A stretch of 64,000 bases of DNA from Brasenia schreberi. Its lineage: Eukaryota; Streptophyta; Magnoliopsida; Nymphaeales; Cabombaceae. Position 1 is the first letter of the stretch, and the number at the start of each line of letters is the position of its first letter. The notes below the pieces were generated by a model. That model was given only the letters and a program-made list of their open reading frames with translations. It did not search any database and had not been told where the DNA came from. The stretch lies in assembly GCA_036023115.1 (NCBI GenBank), contig JAYKKT010000090.1, positions 35,049,001 to 35,113,000 of the forward strand. Direction: 5' to 3'. Made by a program: the position numbers and the translations under genes. Of this stretch, positions 1-11,259 are shown piece after piece.

Positions 1-2057
1 GGTTTGTTTCCCTCTGATAACCAATTAAAAGTTGGAGCTGGGAACCTATTTTACATGGGAAGAGCTAAGAATTGCAGGTACATTCTGGATTTTGTAAGTT
101 CAACAACTTGTCCCCCTACATGGAGAGGTTGTTGATGATTTTGAAGGCCTTCAGCTATGGATATAACATCTCCTCCTTGAATGTTAGTTCCTAAATAGAA
201 AAGGGAAAAACATCCCTTTTGTCTCTGATGGATTAGACGCTCTTTCATTCATCATTCCGTCCTTTTAAGTCAAGGCTTTGTTATTTCTAGGATTGTCTGA
301 ACCCGCGGATGAGTTCAACAAGAAAGAGAATAGACCACACAAAAATAAGAGAAAGGACACGAACTGAACTATGAAATAGATGAAGTCAGCTCGAAACAAC
401 ATATCAATTACATCCTGTAGAAAGCCGATGACAACCATATACTAACTAACTGATGGTCTGGAAACTTGAAAATCCATGTGAGTACTGAACAACCACAAAC
501 CTTAGAAATGTGTTCCACATAGGGAAAGAAAACAAGAGAACAATTATTCTAGTTTCCTTCCTTTGGCATGAAGAATGGTCGTGTTTGAGAGGTGGTATTA
601 CAATCCCAACTCTAATGCTTTTAAACACAAAAAGACACTTTTGCATGTACTCTACATTCCTGACTTTGTTCAGAATGATTGGTCCTTTGACCATTTATAT
701 GGTAACGTGTCATTGTTCGGACATTCAAAATCAATGTCTTGTCGCATTTCTCTTGGCAAATTTTCTAGAGAAAACAGAAAAGATATGATAACAATCGGGC
801 ATCTAAGTCCTTGAAACTTCCAAGGCACAAAGAAAGCTCTTAATCATGTTCTAGAACAGTTTTGTGCAGTTCTTGGTCAGATCATTTGAAACCACCAATA
901 ATCCAAGTTCAAACAAACCCTTGCATTAACCTACATATATACAAATACATAATAGGTGAACGTAACTAGAAGAGAGCATTGATTTTTTAGAACACCTTCA
1001 AAACTAGGGGAAATATAGCAACTACTTTATAATATGTTTTTTCACGATGAAACGTGTCGGAAAGGAAATTTTAATTTTTTATGGTTGACACTACGATACA
1101 GCCCCTCCCCATAAGGTGACTTGAAAATGATGATGAAGAGTCCAATTATTGATTGAAATGAAAGCCACATGAACACCATGAGTGGTTAGGCGAAGAGAGC
1201 ATTATGTTTAACTTGGATGACTCAAAAGAGTACAACTCATTTATATATATATAAGTTCACAAAAAGCTTTAATAAAGTACCCATGAGCTAATTAACAAGG
1301 AAAAAGGGAGGAAAATAAGCAAAAGCTATAGCACAAAACACTACTGACCCGCAATATATAAAGAAAACATGAAACTTACAGAGAGGAAACTGAAGACATG
1401 AAACTTACATAGAGGAAACTAAAGGAACACATGCACTGCTCCAACCAGAATCCCCTTTTTACTAGCTTTTATTGCATACTCTATTAATGCCATCAGAGAC
1501 AAAAACTAGCTCTGTGGATAACGGATCATTGGTCTATCGTTAGCTTATTGTAAAATGTACTTGTACATGAAACGTGGGTTTTGTTGTTAGACTTCCTAGT
1601 GCAGATAATTTTTCATGGACTCCAAGTCTCAACATAACACAATACACTTTCTCCTTCTTTTGGTCATCCTATCATCATTTCCCTTGAATTTTCTGTTTTT
1701 ACAAAGAATTCATTATAACAGACTTTGATTGAACTCCAACTTTGACAGGAAAAAACTGTGCATCATATATGGATAAGGAGCAAATGTATAAGAGAGGAGT
1801 AAAGTACAATAGTACTACTACATGTTAACATGACAAATTCTGATCATTATATATAATTCGCCCAGGTCAGAGCTCCTCTTTAAGTAATGGTCTGCAACCA
1901 CACTTATCCTTAAACAACTGAAGTTGAAATCATTGAATATTTATCATCACAGATTCACAATGACATACTTCAGCATCTACATGTCTCTGTAATAAACATA
2001 AATACAGTTAATCACAAAAGGGACATCAACTCTGTGTATCTGTATGCTTGTAGCCTT
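1..2057. other. No recognised gene; left-edge intergenic
   Basis: I see no convincing coding region here. Several short open frames exist on both strands between 51 and 814, but none shows a recognisable domain, codon pattern or splice context. The part just left of 2058 would be the 3' UTR or 3' exons of the minus-strand L36-type gene, which I could not delimit. Confidence 0.5.
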
Positions 2058-2285
2058 CTATACATGAGTGTGAGTGCGCATGGGTGGACAGATGGCAGGA
2101 TTGTGGTGAAAATGGCATGGTAAGAATACATACATAAGAGATAAGGGGCCTTCATAGGCAAATGTAGAAAACCCTTGTCTTTGTTTGTGCTTTGGATTTG
2201 CCGTACATAACACTCGAACTATTCCCTTGCGTCTAACAACTCGGCAAAATTCACAAAGCCTCTTCACAGCCGACCTTACCTTCAT
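2058..2285 (-). CDS. bL36-type ribosomal protein (nuclear-encoded, organellar)
   Basis: This is a small basic protein of the bacterial-type large-subunit family L36, which binds 23S-like rRNA through a zinc ribbon. The open frame is 75 codons. The first 46 residues are typical: the start [19 protein letters not shown], then [14 protein letters not shown], ending at a Phe-Ala-Tyr-Glu-Gly block. The zinc ligands are visible as Cys11, Cys14, Cys27 and a His at 32 or 33. L36 is universally about 37-38 residues in bacteria, and plant nuclear versions carry C-terminal extensions. Here the extension after residue 46 (about 29 residues) looks random, and a GTATGT donor-like site lies in it near 2133, so the true C-terminus may be spliced to an exon further left. 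The start is fixed by the family N-terminus. No N-terminal transit peptide is seen. Mitochondrial location is an inference, since chloroplast L36 is normally plastid-encoded. Confidence 0.82.
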   Translation of the reverse strand: MKVRSAVKRLCEFCRVVRRKGIVRVLCTANPKHKQRQGFSTFAYEGPLSLMYVFLPCHFHHNPAICPPMRTHTHV

Positions 2286-2493
2286 AGCTATTCAAAGTTT
2301 CAAACAACAGAATACAAGATATCAGGCATGTTTAGCATAAGGTAGTACAAACACAAGAAGTAACTGTGCAGAAAAGAAAAACATGAAATGCAAATGTACA
2401 CTAAAATACTTATGGTTATAATGTCATGTTTCTAACCAGATTATGACATTGGCAACCTATTTTGAATAGCGGTTAGCGGGCAATTAGCGCTTG

Positions 2494-2623
2494 ACCTTAA
2501 TATAGTGGTAACAAGGATATGTGGATTTGGTGAAACCTGTGTTATTCGTATCGCACACGGACCTTAATATAGTGGTAACAAGGATATGCGGATTTGGCGA
2601 AACCTGTGTTATTCGTATCGCAC
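2494..2623. repeat. Tandem duplication, 67-bp unit
   Basis: Two adjacent near-identical copies begin accttaatatagtggtaaca at 2494 and 2561. They differ at a few positions (for example gtggatttgg against gcggatttgg). They abut the palindromic cgtatcgtatc block that marks the 5' subterminal region of hAT-1. Confidence 0.85.
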
Positions 2624-3104
2624 CATATCGTATCGTGAAACCCCACGATACGATACGGGATACTGTATCATTTTTCAAAGAGTATTGTGCCGTGTCATGC
2701 GATACGACACTTATCGCTCGTATCATACGATACGGCCATAAACCCTTTAAAAGAGTCCCTGCCCGACAGAAACATGGGTTTCTGGCTTCTGTTCACGGCT
2801 CCCCAAGGCTCTCCCCCTCATTGGTATTCAAGGCTCCAAAAAAAGTGTTCTACGGCATCGTGCAAGGCTCCCAACCCGGATTGTGGTATTTTTTTTAGTT
2901 TTTGAATTTTTTTTTTGTATTTGTTGTTTTTTTGGTGTTATTTGTATTTTTTTAATGACAAAATATAAAGTTATGAAGTGCGTGGATATGATTTTTATTG
3001 CATTCGTGAAGTGAGAAACACTTTATTTGAGTGTTATGTAAAGATTGAAGATTTATGAAGTGCTTTTATTTTCAGGTTTTTAATTGAATTGAAGTCTTCA
3101 ATTG

Positions 3105-5740
3105 AGATGGTAGGAAGGGGTGTTAGATACTCCCAATCTCGGTCTGATGATCCGGCATAACAGTGGGATACAACAGTTGAGGAAAACAAATTGAAGATAA
3201 AATGTTTGTTTTGTAAGAAGGTGGTTAGTGATGGAATTTCACGATTGAAATATCACCTCGCAGAGACTAGGAAAGAAATTGCTCCTTGCATAGGCAAAGT
3301 TGGAAATTTATCAGAAGCCATTAAATGATAATAACATAAGGATGATTTAGAGATGCTTGAGGAAGATGATGATGATATTATTGGATTAGGTGATAGTATT
3401 CCTTCTTATTGTACAATAGAAGTTGACAGTAGTAGTTCTCGACCATCAACCAGGAGAAAGAGGGTTGTTGAAGATTTTGCAAGTGAAAGTGGTAAAAGAG
3501 AAAGAAGTAGAGGAAGAGTTTCTTCTAACATACAATCATTTTTCCCTCTTGACACTACATATGGTGCTCAACCTGAAATTGGTATTGTTATAGCTTTAGA
3601 ACAATTGTATGAGCGGGCATACCTTGCAGTGTGTAGATGGTTTTATGATTTATGCATTTTATTTAATGCAACAAACAATTTTCATTTTCAAGCAATGACA
3701 GATGCAATTGCTAACATTGGTCTAGGGTATAAGATGCCCTCTTATAAGAAGTTGAAAGGAAAACTATTAGATAAGATTGTCCTTAAAGTGTAAGAATATT
3801 GTTAACTTTGAGAGAGTCATGGAAGGAGACATGATGCACTATCATGGCAGACGGATGGACAGATAGGTAAGGAAGAACTTTGTTCAACTTTCTTGTCTAT
3901 TGTCCTAAAGGACTTAAGTTTTTGAGATCCCTAGACATGTCAGAGAAAAAGCATACTTTAAAGATCCTAAGCCAAAAGTTTGATAAGGTGATATGTGAGG
4001 TTGGGTTAGAGAATGTAGTCCAATTCATTACAGATAATGCAGCTAACTATAAAGCAACTGGGAAGGAGTTAGCAGATACTTATGGGACTTTCTATTGGAC
4101 ACCATGTGCAGCCCATTGTTTAGATCTCATCCTTGAGGATATTGGTGAGATGAATAAGATAAAGGCAACAACTTAGTTTGCCAAGATATCACCAAATTTA
4201 TCTATAATTATGCCTTTGTATTATATATGAGGAGGAGATATACAAATGGTGCAGAGCCCCTTCGTATAGCTGCAACTCGGTTTGCAATTAATTTCTTATC
4301 TATACAAAATATTATGAGACAAAAGGAAGCATTGAAGAGAATATTCTCCTCAAATGAGTGACAACAATTTGCAGAGTTACCTCAAAAGAGAAGAAATAAA
4401 AAGTTAAATGAGATTTCAAAGACAATATTTAGGAGTACATTTTGGAATGCATGTGTTAGAATATTGAGGATTACATGTCTTTTAGTGAAGGTTTTGAGAT
4501 TGACTGATAGTAAGGAGAAATCATCTATGGGCTATTTTTATGAAGCCATGGATAGGGCAAAAGAAGCCATAAGAAGTAATTTCAATAGAAGAAAGAAGGA
4601 TTATGTGCCCGAGTAGAACATTATAAATAATAGATGGAACAAAAAATTGCATAAGCCTATTCATGTAGCAGCATATTACCTAAACTCAACATTCAGGTAC
4701 TCAGCAAGCTTTAAAAGGGACGTTGAGGTTAATCGAGGCATCATTGATTGTATAGATAAATTAGTTCCTCATGAGAGTAGAGCAAAGGCTATACATCGAG
4801 AGATGGAGATATATGATAATTCTCTTCACTTGATAGGTTTGTTTGTAGCAATTCGCAACCGCAAATGAAGTGATACATGTTAAGTCTACTCTTACTGCAA
4901 AGTCTCATTAGGCTATTCAAAGTCTCATTAGGCTATTCATCACTTGATGGGTTTGACAAGCATATAAGATTTAGAGCAAACTTTAAATACGAAGATAAAC
5001 AAGCCTATTCCAACATGTTGTGCGGTTGCAAATTGCTACAGGCAAACCCATCAAGTGAAGATAAATGTTAATGTGGATTAAGTCTTTGATGCTTGTCTTT
5101 TTCTAGAGAGACTTAATCCACAATAAAAAGATAAGCATTTATCTTCGTATTTAAGTTTCTTAAATCTTATATTTATTGTGGATTAAGTCTCTGATGCTTG
5201 TCTTTTTCTACAGATGTTTGGTGGAATAGGTTTGGAAGTGATTGCCCAAACCTTAGAGATTTTGCATTAAGAGTTTTAAGTCAAACCTATAGTGCAATGG
5301 GTTGTGAAAGGAATTGGAGTGTCTTTGAACACATCCACACAAAAAAGCGCAATAGGTTGGAACATAAGCGACTCAATGACTTAGTTTTAATGCGTTGTAA
5401 TATGTAGCTCCGACAGAGGTAATCTTTTATGAGTTACTACTTAAAGATTCAATTCAATATTTTGTTTTACTTCAATTGTTAATGCTATTTACTAATTACT
5501 TATCTTTCTTTCTTATAGGTAATTAAAAAAGTTAAATAGAGAAGAAAATCAATGTGATCCAATAAGTTTGGATAATTTTGATATATTAGAGGAGTGGAGT
5601 ATTGAAGATAATGAAGCAACCATATTCCTAACTGAAGAAGACATTGCATGGATTAATTTTAAAGGAGCACAACAACATCATCAAGGAGATGAACTGATGA
5701 AGATTTTGATTTTGAAGAGGTGGTGAGGATCTTCAACAAG
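3105..5740 (+). pseudogene. hAT transposase pseudogene (BED finger, DUF659, hAT dimerisation)
   Basis: The reading starts at an ATG (3105) and gives a BED-type zinc finger at about 3180-3290 with CLFCKK and a downstream LKYHLAETRK. An acidic/Ser-rich linker follows (3353-3560), then a DUF659-like block (3590-4176) with the motif VVQFITDNAANYKATGK and a WTPCAAHCLDLILEDIG segment. A middle block includes LHKPIHVAAYYLNSTFRYS (4647 on). The C-terminal hAT dimerisation domain is at 5214-5407 (GCERNWSVFEHIHTKKRNRL). An acidic tail continues to about 5730 in another frame. At least eight in-frame stops or frameshifts make it non-functional. The DNA that normally joins the middle block to the dimerisation domain is missing and replaced by repeats. 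Confidence 0.85.
4823..5213. repeat. Foldback and direct repeats inside hAT-1
   Basis: A 41-nt arm at 4823-4863 is the near-perfect reverse complement of 5021-5061. Between them aaagtctcattaggctattc is repeated in tandem (about 4899-4938). To the right, tgtggattaagtct with the following tgatgcttgtctttttcta occurs at 5072 and again at 5177. A reverse copy of its start (gagacttaatccacaataa) lies at 5108-5126. The whole block interrupts the transposase between the middle and dimerisation domains. Confidence 0.85.
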
Positions 5741-7365
5741 GAGAAGATAAAGATTATTTAGTTGATGATCATGATTATAACGTGTAAATGTAAATGTATT
5801 TCATTTTTTGCTTCAAAATATGTAATTCTTTTTCAATTGTTGAATGGTGAATGATGAATATGTACTAAGCTTTTGTATTATATAAATTCTTTACAATTAT
5901 CATATTTTTTCTATTTTTCTCAGTTTTTTAGATTTTTACTTATTTTTTAGTATTAAATTATGATACACAATTATACATATCATATCGTGGACCAAAACAA
6001 TATATGATATCATTTAAGATTAACAACTAATATATATATATATATTAATAGATTCTCTAATTTCTAAGGAATATCAAGAAACACATAATCACAACATTCA
6101 TAAATATGAATCAAACTAAATAAACAAATTCTAAGAAGACAAACAATAAATATGATCTTGGATATGCATATTGTTGAAGTGAATTTGGATTAGGAAAACG
6201 AATTTGTAAAACAAAAAATGGTCCCTTTTCTTTTCCATTGAAGCAAATTTCTGGAAATCAATGGCGAATGGAATAAGGAAAATTAATGATGTTATATGCA
6301 TTTACCGCTATTTTCACATACCTCAAAGACCGAAAGAGAGAATATCTTCCCTGTTCACGTTTGCATTTAACAAATGATGTTATATACATATATACTACGT
6401 TGCATGGATAAGGTATGGTGCCGGGTATGGGTACGTGCATTTCAAAAAAACTAAGATTCGTGTACACCACTATTAAAAAATAGAATAAAAAGATAAATTT
6501 ATACAAATGAATATAAATGCCAACTACCAAGTATATCATATCAAAACAAAAAAAAAGTTTCATTCAATAACATTTCAACTGTATACATGTAACTTTTATA
6601 TCAAAATTCTAAAATATAATATCAGGCATCTAAAAAGCACAGTATACTATGAAAATAAAAAGGCTAAAGCAAAGAGCACAATGCACCCACGTACACATAG
6701 TATCCAGTAATGACTAATTACTGAGTAATAGAAAATACAAAATATTTCCTCAATGCAGCAAACCTAAAGCGAAAAAGAAGAAAAGCTTAGCAGTGAACCC
6801 TTTTGTGAGTCAAATAACTCAAATCGAATGGATTCTCGATTTCTCACGGTGCGTGAGAATTGGAATCCCAAGGGGCCGAATGGGATGCCCTGGCGTTCAC
6901 TGAGAATTCATGACGGGATTCAACCATGTTTAATCAATGCCAATGGAGTGCACATGAAAAACACGATCAATCTAGCATGATTGTGTGCATCAGAACATCA
7001 GGGTTAATCATGGTTCCTCACCTAAAAACTCAAAGAGAGAGAGAGGTGAGAACCTTCAAAATCTCTGGATGATCGTTGCCTTGCGGTGATCCTGCCGGTG
7101 AATGGTCGCCCGTCACTCACCGGTGATGAGCGCAGAGTGCCGGAGAAAGAACACAAGAGCCAGAGGAACCGAATGCTGAATAGGTTTAGAAATTAGGGGA
7201 CCCTTATTTTAGATCAGGTTGAGATACTAAACGTACACATACTGGTACATATCTAGGTGTGCTGGTATGTGTCCACGCATACCGATACGTGTACCATACC
7301 TAGTAAGTATCCGATATGGATACGCAGTCCTAACGGCTGTACTCGTGCATAGAGTCTCTCTCTCT

Positions 7366-7369
<4 letters not shown>

Positions 7370-7428
<59 letters not shown>
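7370..7428. repeat. Microsatellite (TA)n-(GA)n
   Basis: An uninterrupted TA run of about 26 nt is followed directly by a GA run to 7428. The short frames that read Ser-Leu and Tyr-Ile repeats across it are artefacts of the repeat. Confidence 0.95.
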
Positions 7429-7431
<3 letters not shown>

Positions 7432-8574
7432 GCATACACATGACATGGAGAATGGATATGGATGCATGCTTCCAAACTGTAACGTAGTGCTTTGCTTATC
7501 TACAATTTGGACCAGCATATTTTTTTCAAATAAAACAAGAATGTGTTCGTTAAACCACATGAGATAATAAGAGGTGGGGTCCTTCTTATATTTGCAGCAG
7601 TTCAAACAGGTCAGGATGGTTATGTTGGTAATTATGATGAGTTTCAAATCATACCCCAATCAGATATGAGGAGCAGCATTGTGTTCATGGAGCCTAATTT
7701 GATGACTTTCAAGTTATACCGGAAGCCTTAGTTGATTTAGGTGTATATTTATCTATTACTTTCAATTTCAATAGTTTTATCTATGAGATTGAGCATCTCG
7801 ATAAAACATCAACAAATTCATTTGTAGAATGACGAGTAATGTTATGTTGGCATGTTTCTTTTGAGTGAGGTGTTGGTCGGACATGTTTGATTGATAAGCA
7901 TGTTCTCTTATCTCGAGATATAACTTCTCCCTATTACGGATTAGTGAACTCTTGTATATGAAAGAAATAAAAGAAGCATGCAGGCTTGTGGTTTGGAGAA
8001 GACTACTTTAATTAGGTGTAGTGTCATCTTTTTTGACATTAGTATGTGATCAAAGGAGATGCGAGGTAGGGGCAATTGAGATCTTCCTAGAGGACATGGA
8101 GACGACTTCACTGTCGAGCAAACTAGCGGTTGTGTGCGAGAGTTCGAGAGATGATTGCTAGTGCAACAGTCAACTACGATGCCAGGCTCAACCGGGGAAG
8201 ATTGCACCCAAGTCGGGTGCAACTGCAGGACAACAAGGGTGCATGGGGTGCCTACGCTAGGTACTATGGTACAAGACACACAGTGCCAGGAGGTGGGTGG
8301 TGGGTGTAGAGCTCTCCAACAACGCACCAAGGGTGCCTTCGGGGCACAACACTTGTGGGATCCGTGGTGCAATAGGTTGGTGTCCCACTATAGTGGTGTT
8401 GCAAGATGACTCATTAGAATCCATTTTGAGATAGCAACTATCAATAAAAGTTTAGATCTTTGAGAGGAAGTTCTTCCAATTCCATCTTTATTAGGTATAT
8501 ATTACTACTCTATAGGAAGGTGAAACAAAGAATAGAAACTGCTTGGGACCCCAAGGTAATACTGTGGGTAGACA

Positions 8575-9010
8575 GTCGATTTTAAATCGGCTCGATAGTT
8601 TGAATTGGACTGAAACGAGCTAAGGATCAGCCGGAACTGGAACCAGTGAAATTGGACCTGTAATCTGACATCATTTGGTTTGGTTCCAAATCTACCTTTC
8701 GTGAAATTGGAACCGGATTGAAATTGAAACGAACTGTTTCAAACCACTGGTTCGATGTATTTGTTCTTATAAATTTCAAAAAAATTATGCTTTTATCAAT
8801 TTTAATCATTTAAACCTCAAACCAAAATTCACGGTTTCAAAACCATAATTGAAGCTAGTCCCAAACCGGTTTGATTTCAGTTTCAAGTTCCGAAGTAATC
8901 AGGACCAGTCATGTGTAGATAACACATGCTACTCGGGATGGGTGGTTTCCTAGAACCATGAATAAGGATCAAACCAGAACAAGGCTGGTTCTAATTTTGG
9001 TTTCGGTTTG
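8575..9010. repeat. Degenerate CCGGTTT/AACCGG-rich repeat
   Basis: Short motifs such as ggaactggaacc, ggaaccgg, aaaccggttt and ggtttcggttt recur in both orientations, giving a self-complementary texture. The same texture recurs at about 35130-35490, 62160-62345 and 63180-63300. No terminal repeats could be fixed. It resembles the degenerate MITE-like families common in plants. Confidence 0.55.
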
Positions 9011-10019
9011 AACCTAGAAAAAAACTAAAAGTATAGAAAAGAAGAAGCATATTTAAATTTTAAACTTTTAGTATAAAAAGATCGAACACTAGGCTTTACC
9101 TCCACACAAAGAAGAACTCGGTTACGGTTCTTTATCGGTTTCGGCTCGGTTGTGTTCCTGTTTGAACCGCCGGTGTAGTTTCAAACTGGACATGTCTAGT
9201 TTCGCAGGTGTCGCCGGAAGGCTGAGATGGTGGCGCGTGGTGACGGATCCAATGAATGGTAATAAGTTGTGCTTGTTGATGAGTTTGCCGAGTCGTCAGC
9301 CGAAATCTTGCATCACAAAGATCCGAATCTCGAGGTCACCACGGGTGACATCCTTGTCGCAGGCGATTAGAATCAACGCCTACGTCAGGATTTTGGCATT
9401 GATAATCTCTACACATACTAAAAGTGTCCAAAAAAACTGATAAGGGATTAATCCATCACACACTGCCGTTGCCTCCCAGATGCAAACCGTTCTCCGTGAA
9501 ATTACGTGGGAGACTCTACAAACTTCCGGAATCAGATCTTCACGTATATTATATATATACCGAAGTGCGTAGAAGATTAGGAGTGTCTTTATAAACTCGC
9601 CACCTCCGAGTGGGCATCAGAGAGCACTACCACTGAGCCGACGTTCTGGGTAAACCATCGTCCTCTTTTTGGTTACAACGGGAAGCCGAATCCTACCTTA
9701 GAGTCGAGCTAAGTACCTGCATCTTGTCAGTCGAGCTCCCTGCCAGCTGCGTTAACGGCATTACTGCATTGCATCAACCACAGTTATCACCATGTAGTAG
9801 AAAGTATCTTGTTATAGCTTAGTTCATTTTAGGAAAGTTATGATTATCCACCATCCGACCCAGTTCTCACAACATTTGAAAAAGTATTATTTTTTTTTAT
9901 GTATACTTGATATTCTCGTGGTTTGTAATACTTTAGATCTATTGTCTCTTCCTTAGTCGTTCCTAAGTCAATCCATCGATCAATGACCGGACGGTTCATG
10001 TAAAGACATTCTAATATAA

Positions 10020-10560
10020 AGCAGATTATGTCATGTTTCTCCGATTGTCCGCATTATAAGTTGTTTCCTCCACTCTTCTTGTTGCGACAATCATTCTCAT
10101 AGTGTCACAACTTTTCACAACTGAAACACTTGACTCGATAGGTGGTTTCTTGCATTTTCTTAAAAGAATAACCTTCTTTTTGTTATTTTTGTCAAACTTT
10201 TTATTTGATTTATTTCTCTTTTGACTGATTTTGGAGCTAAACCCTATTTCATCTTCCACTACTAGCAATTTCTCTCTTTTGTTTTTGTTCATATGTTGTT
10301 GCTCAATTAATAGTTTCAGGAACAATTCAGAAAGATTTATTTCAGGCTCTTGTCTAAGACCAATAGATGAGAGAAGATTGTTCAATATAGTAGATATCTA
10401 CATCGGTTCAGAGATTACTGATTTGGCCATAGCTAAATCTCTTGTCATTACAAGCATGTGGTTCGCATGTTAGATAACTTCAAATTATGCCATCTCATTC
10501 TTCAAACTATAAAGATTTGTGACTTTTGAATGTGAACTCATAAAATCAAAATAATGGTCA
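10020..10560 (-). pseudogene. Ty1-copia gag fragment
   Basis: Reading the minus strand, a lysine-rich segment (10100-10385) precedes a retroviral-type CCHC zinc knuckle: CFSCEKL-stop-HYENDC, at about 10060-10130, where the usual Gly codon is a stop. A following RNKKSGGNN stretch is typical of copia gag. The part before the knuckle (leading into INLSELFLKLLIEQQH) fits the end of the gag core domain. Frameshifts separate the blocks and no protease or polymerase follows, so this is a small orphan relic. Confidence 0.6.
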
Positions 10561-10863
10561 TAAAAAATACTTAAAAACCCAAGAATAATTATTTAGATAA
10601 TGATAAAGATGATGTTAAGCTTATAGTCAATAATAACCAAAACTAACCCTTTCTCACGCTAACTCGGGTAGGCTGAATAAGTTCTTAGTTGCCATATTGG
10701 TCTATGTGCGTCATAGCACGTAACTCCCAAAATACTGTACGCTCAATAATGCAAACAAAAAAAATGTTTATAAAATATACATTAAAGTCTCTCTCTCTTG
10801 TGGGTACTCCCAAATCGAGGTCAAACGCTTCCTCTATGCTTTGTTTACTTACCCCACTTAAAG

Positions 10864-10908
<45 letters not shown>
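10864..10908. repeat. Microsatellite (CT)n-(AT)n
   Basis: A CT run (10864-10887) is joined to an AT run (10888-10908), the same compound design as at 7370 in reverse order. Confidence 0.95.
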
Positions 10909-11259
10909 CACGAGATTAATACTTCAACTCTCACGGTTCCCGTGAATCTTCTCAAGAAATAAAGACTACCTTTTCCTCTTTCCCATTGTTATCGACTTTG
11001 TGTTTGATTTAGTTTCATTCTTGGGGCTATATGAACCTGCTTTTCCTATTTCTGAATTCCCATTCGTTGGATTGGTTTTCCATAGCAAGCCTAGTGGGGT
11101 AGACGGATGAGGTATCTCATTTACTTGAGAGTCAGCCTCTTTTCTATTTTCGGGTCGGAAAGCCACCTGGGTTTGGACACCCTAACCCATATAACCTGAA
11201 TCTGATTCAGAACATCGCCATGTACGTGTCAATATGAGCGACACAAAGCAAGGACTTCC

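Larger units (their letters stand above)
2590..5990 (+). mobile_element. hAT-1: decayed hAT-superfamily DNA transposon
   Basis: This is a relic of an autonomous hAT transposon read on the plus strand. The left subterminal region (2605-2750) is dense in palindromic gatac/cgtatcg motifs. It matches, in the same order, the 5' end of the second hAT element (49856 leftwards), including a shared gagtattgtgc stretch. The coding part runs from a BED zinc finger to the C-terminal dimerisation domain and is full of stops. The right end near 5990 retains weak gatac-type motifs, but I could not find a clean terminal inverted repeat or 8-bp target duplication, so both limits are approximate. An internal segment (about 4865-5210) has been replaced by foldback repeats. 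Confidence 0.75.
5990..10015. other. Intergenic, repeat-rich; no gene seen
   Basis: No open frame here has recognisable protein content. The stretch holds a TA/GA microsatellite at 7370-7428 and a diffuse CCGGTTT-type repeat at 8575-9010. The segment 7940-8410 is GC-richer with overlapping anonymous frames but no domain. An imperfect hairpin around the cggtgcg centre lies near 6833-6870. These look like decayed transposon DNA. Confidence 0.5.

Noticed and set aside
575..814. Plus-strand frame with LLHVLYIPDF, looking like the copia protease-linker motif
   Set aside because: Only about ten residues resemble the family, no neighbouring copia domain exists, and the frame is short.
7253..7659. 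Ser-Leu/Tyr-Ile repeat frames on the minus strand
   Set aside because: They are translations of the TA/GA microsatellite.
7941..8409. Overlapping 143- and 84-codon frames in a GC-richer stretch
   Set aside because: They lie on opposite strands, have no domain, and the local composition explains their openness.
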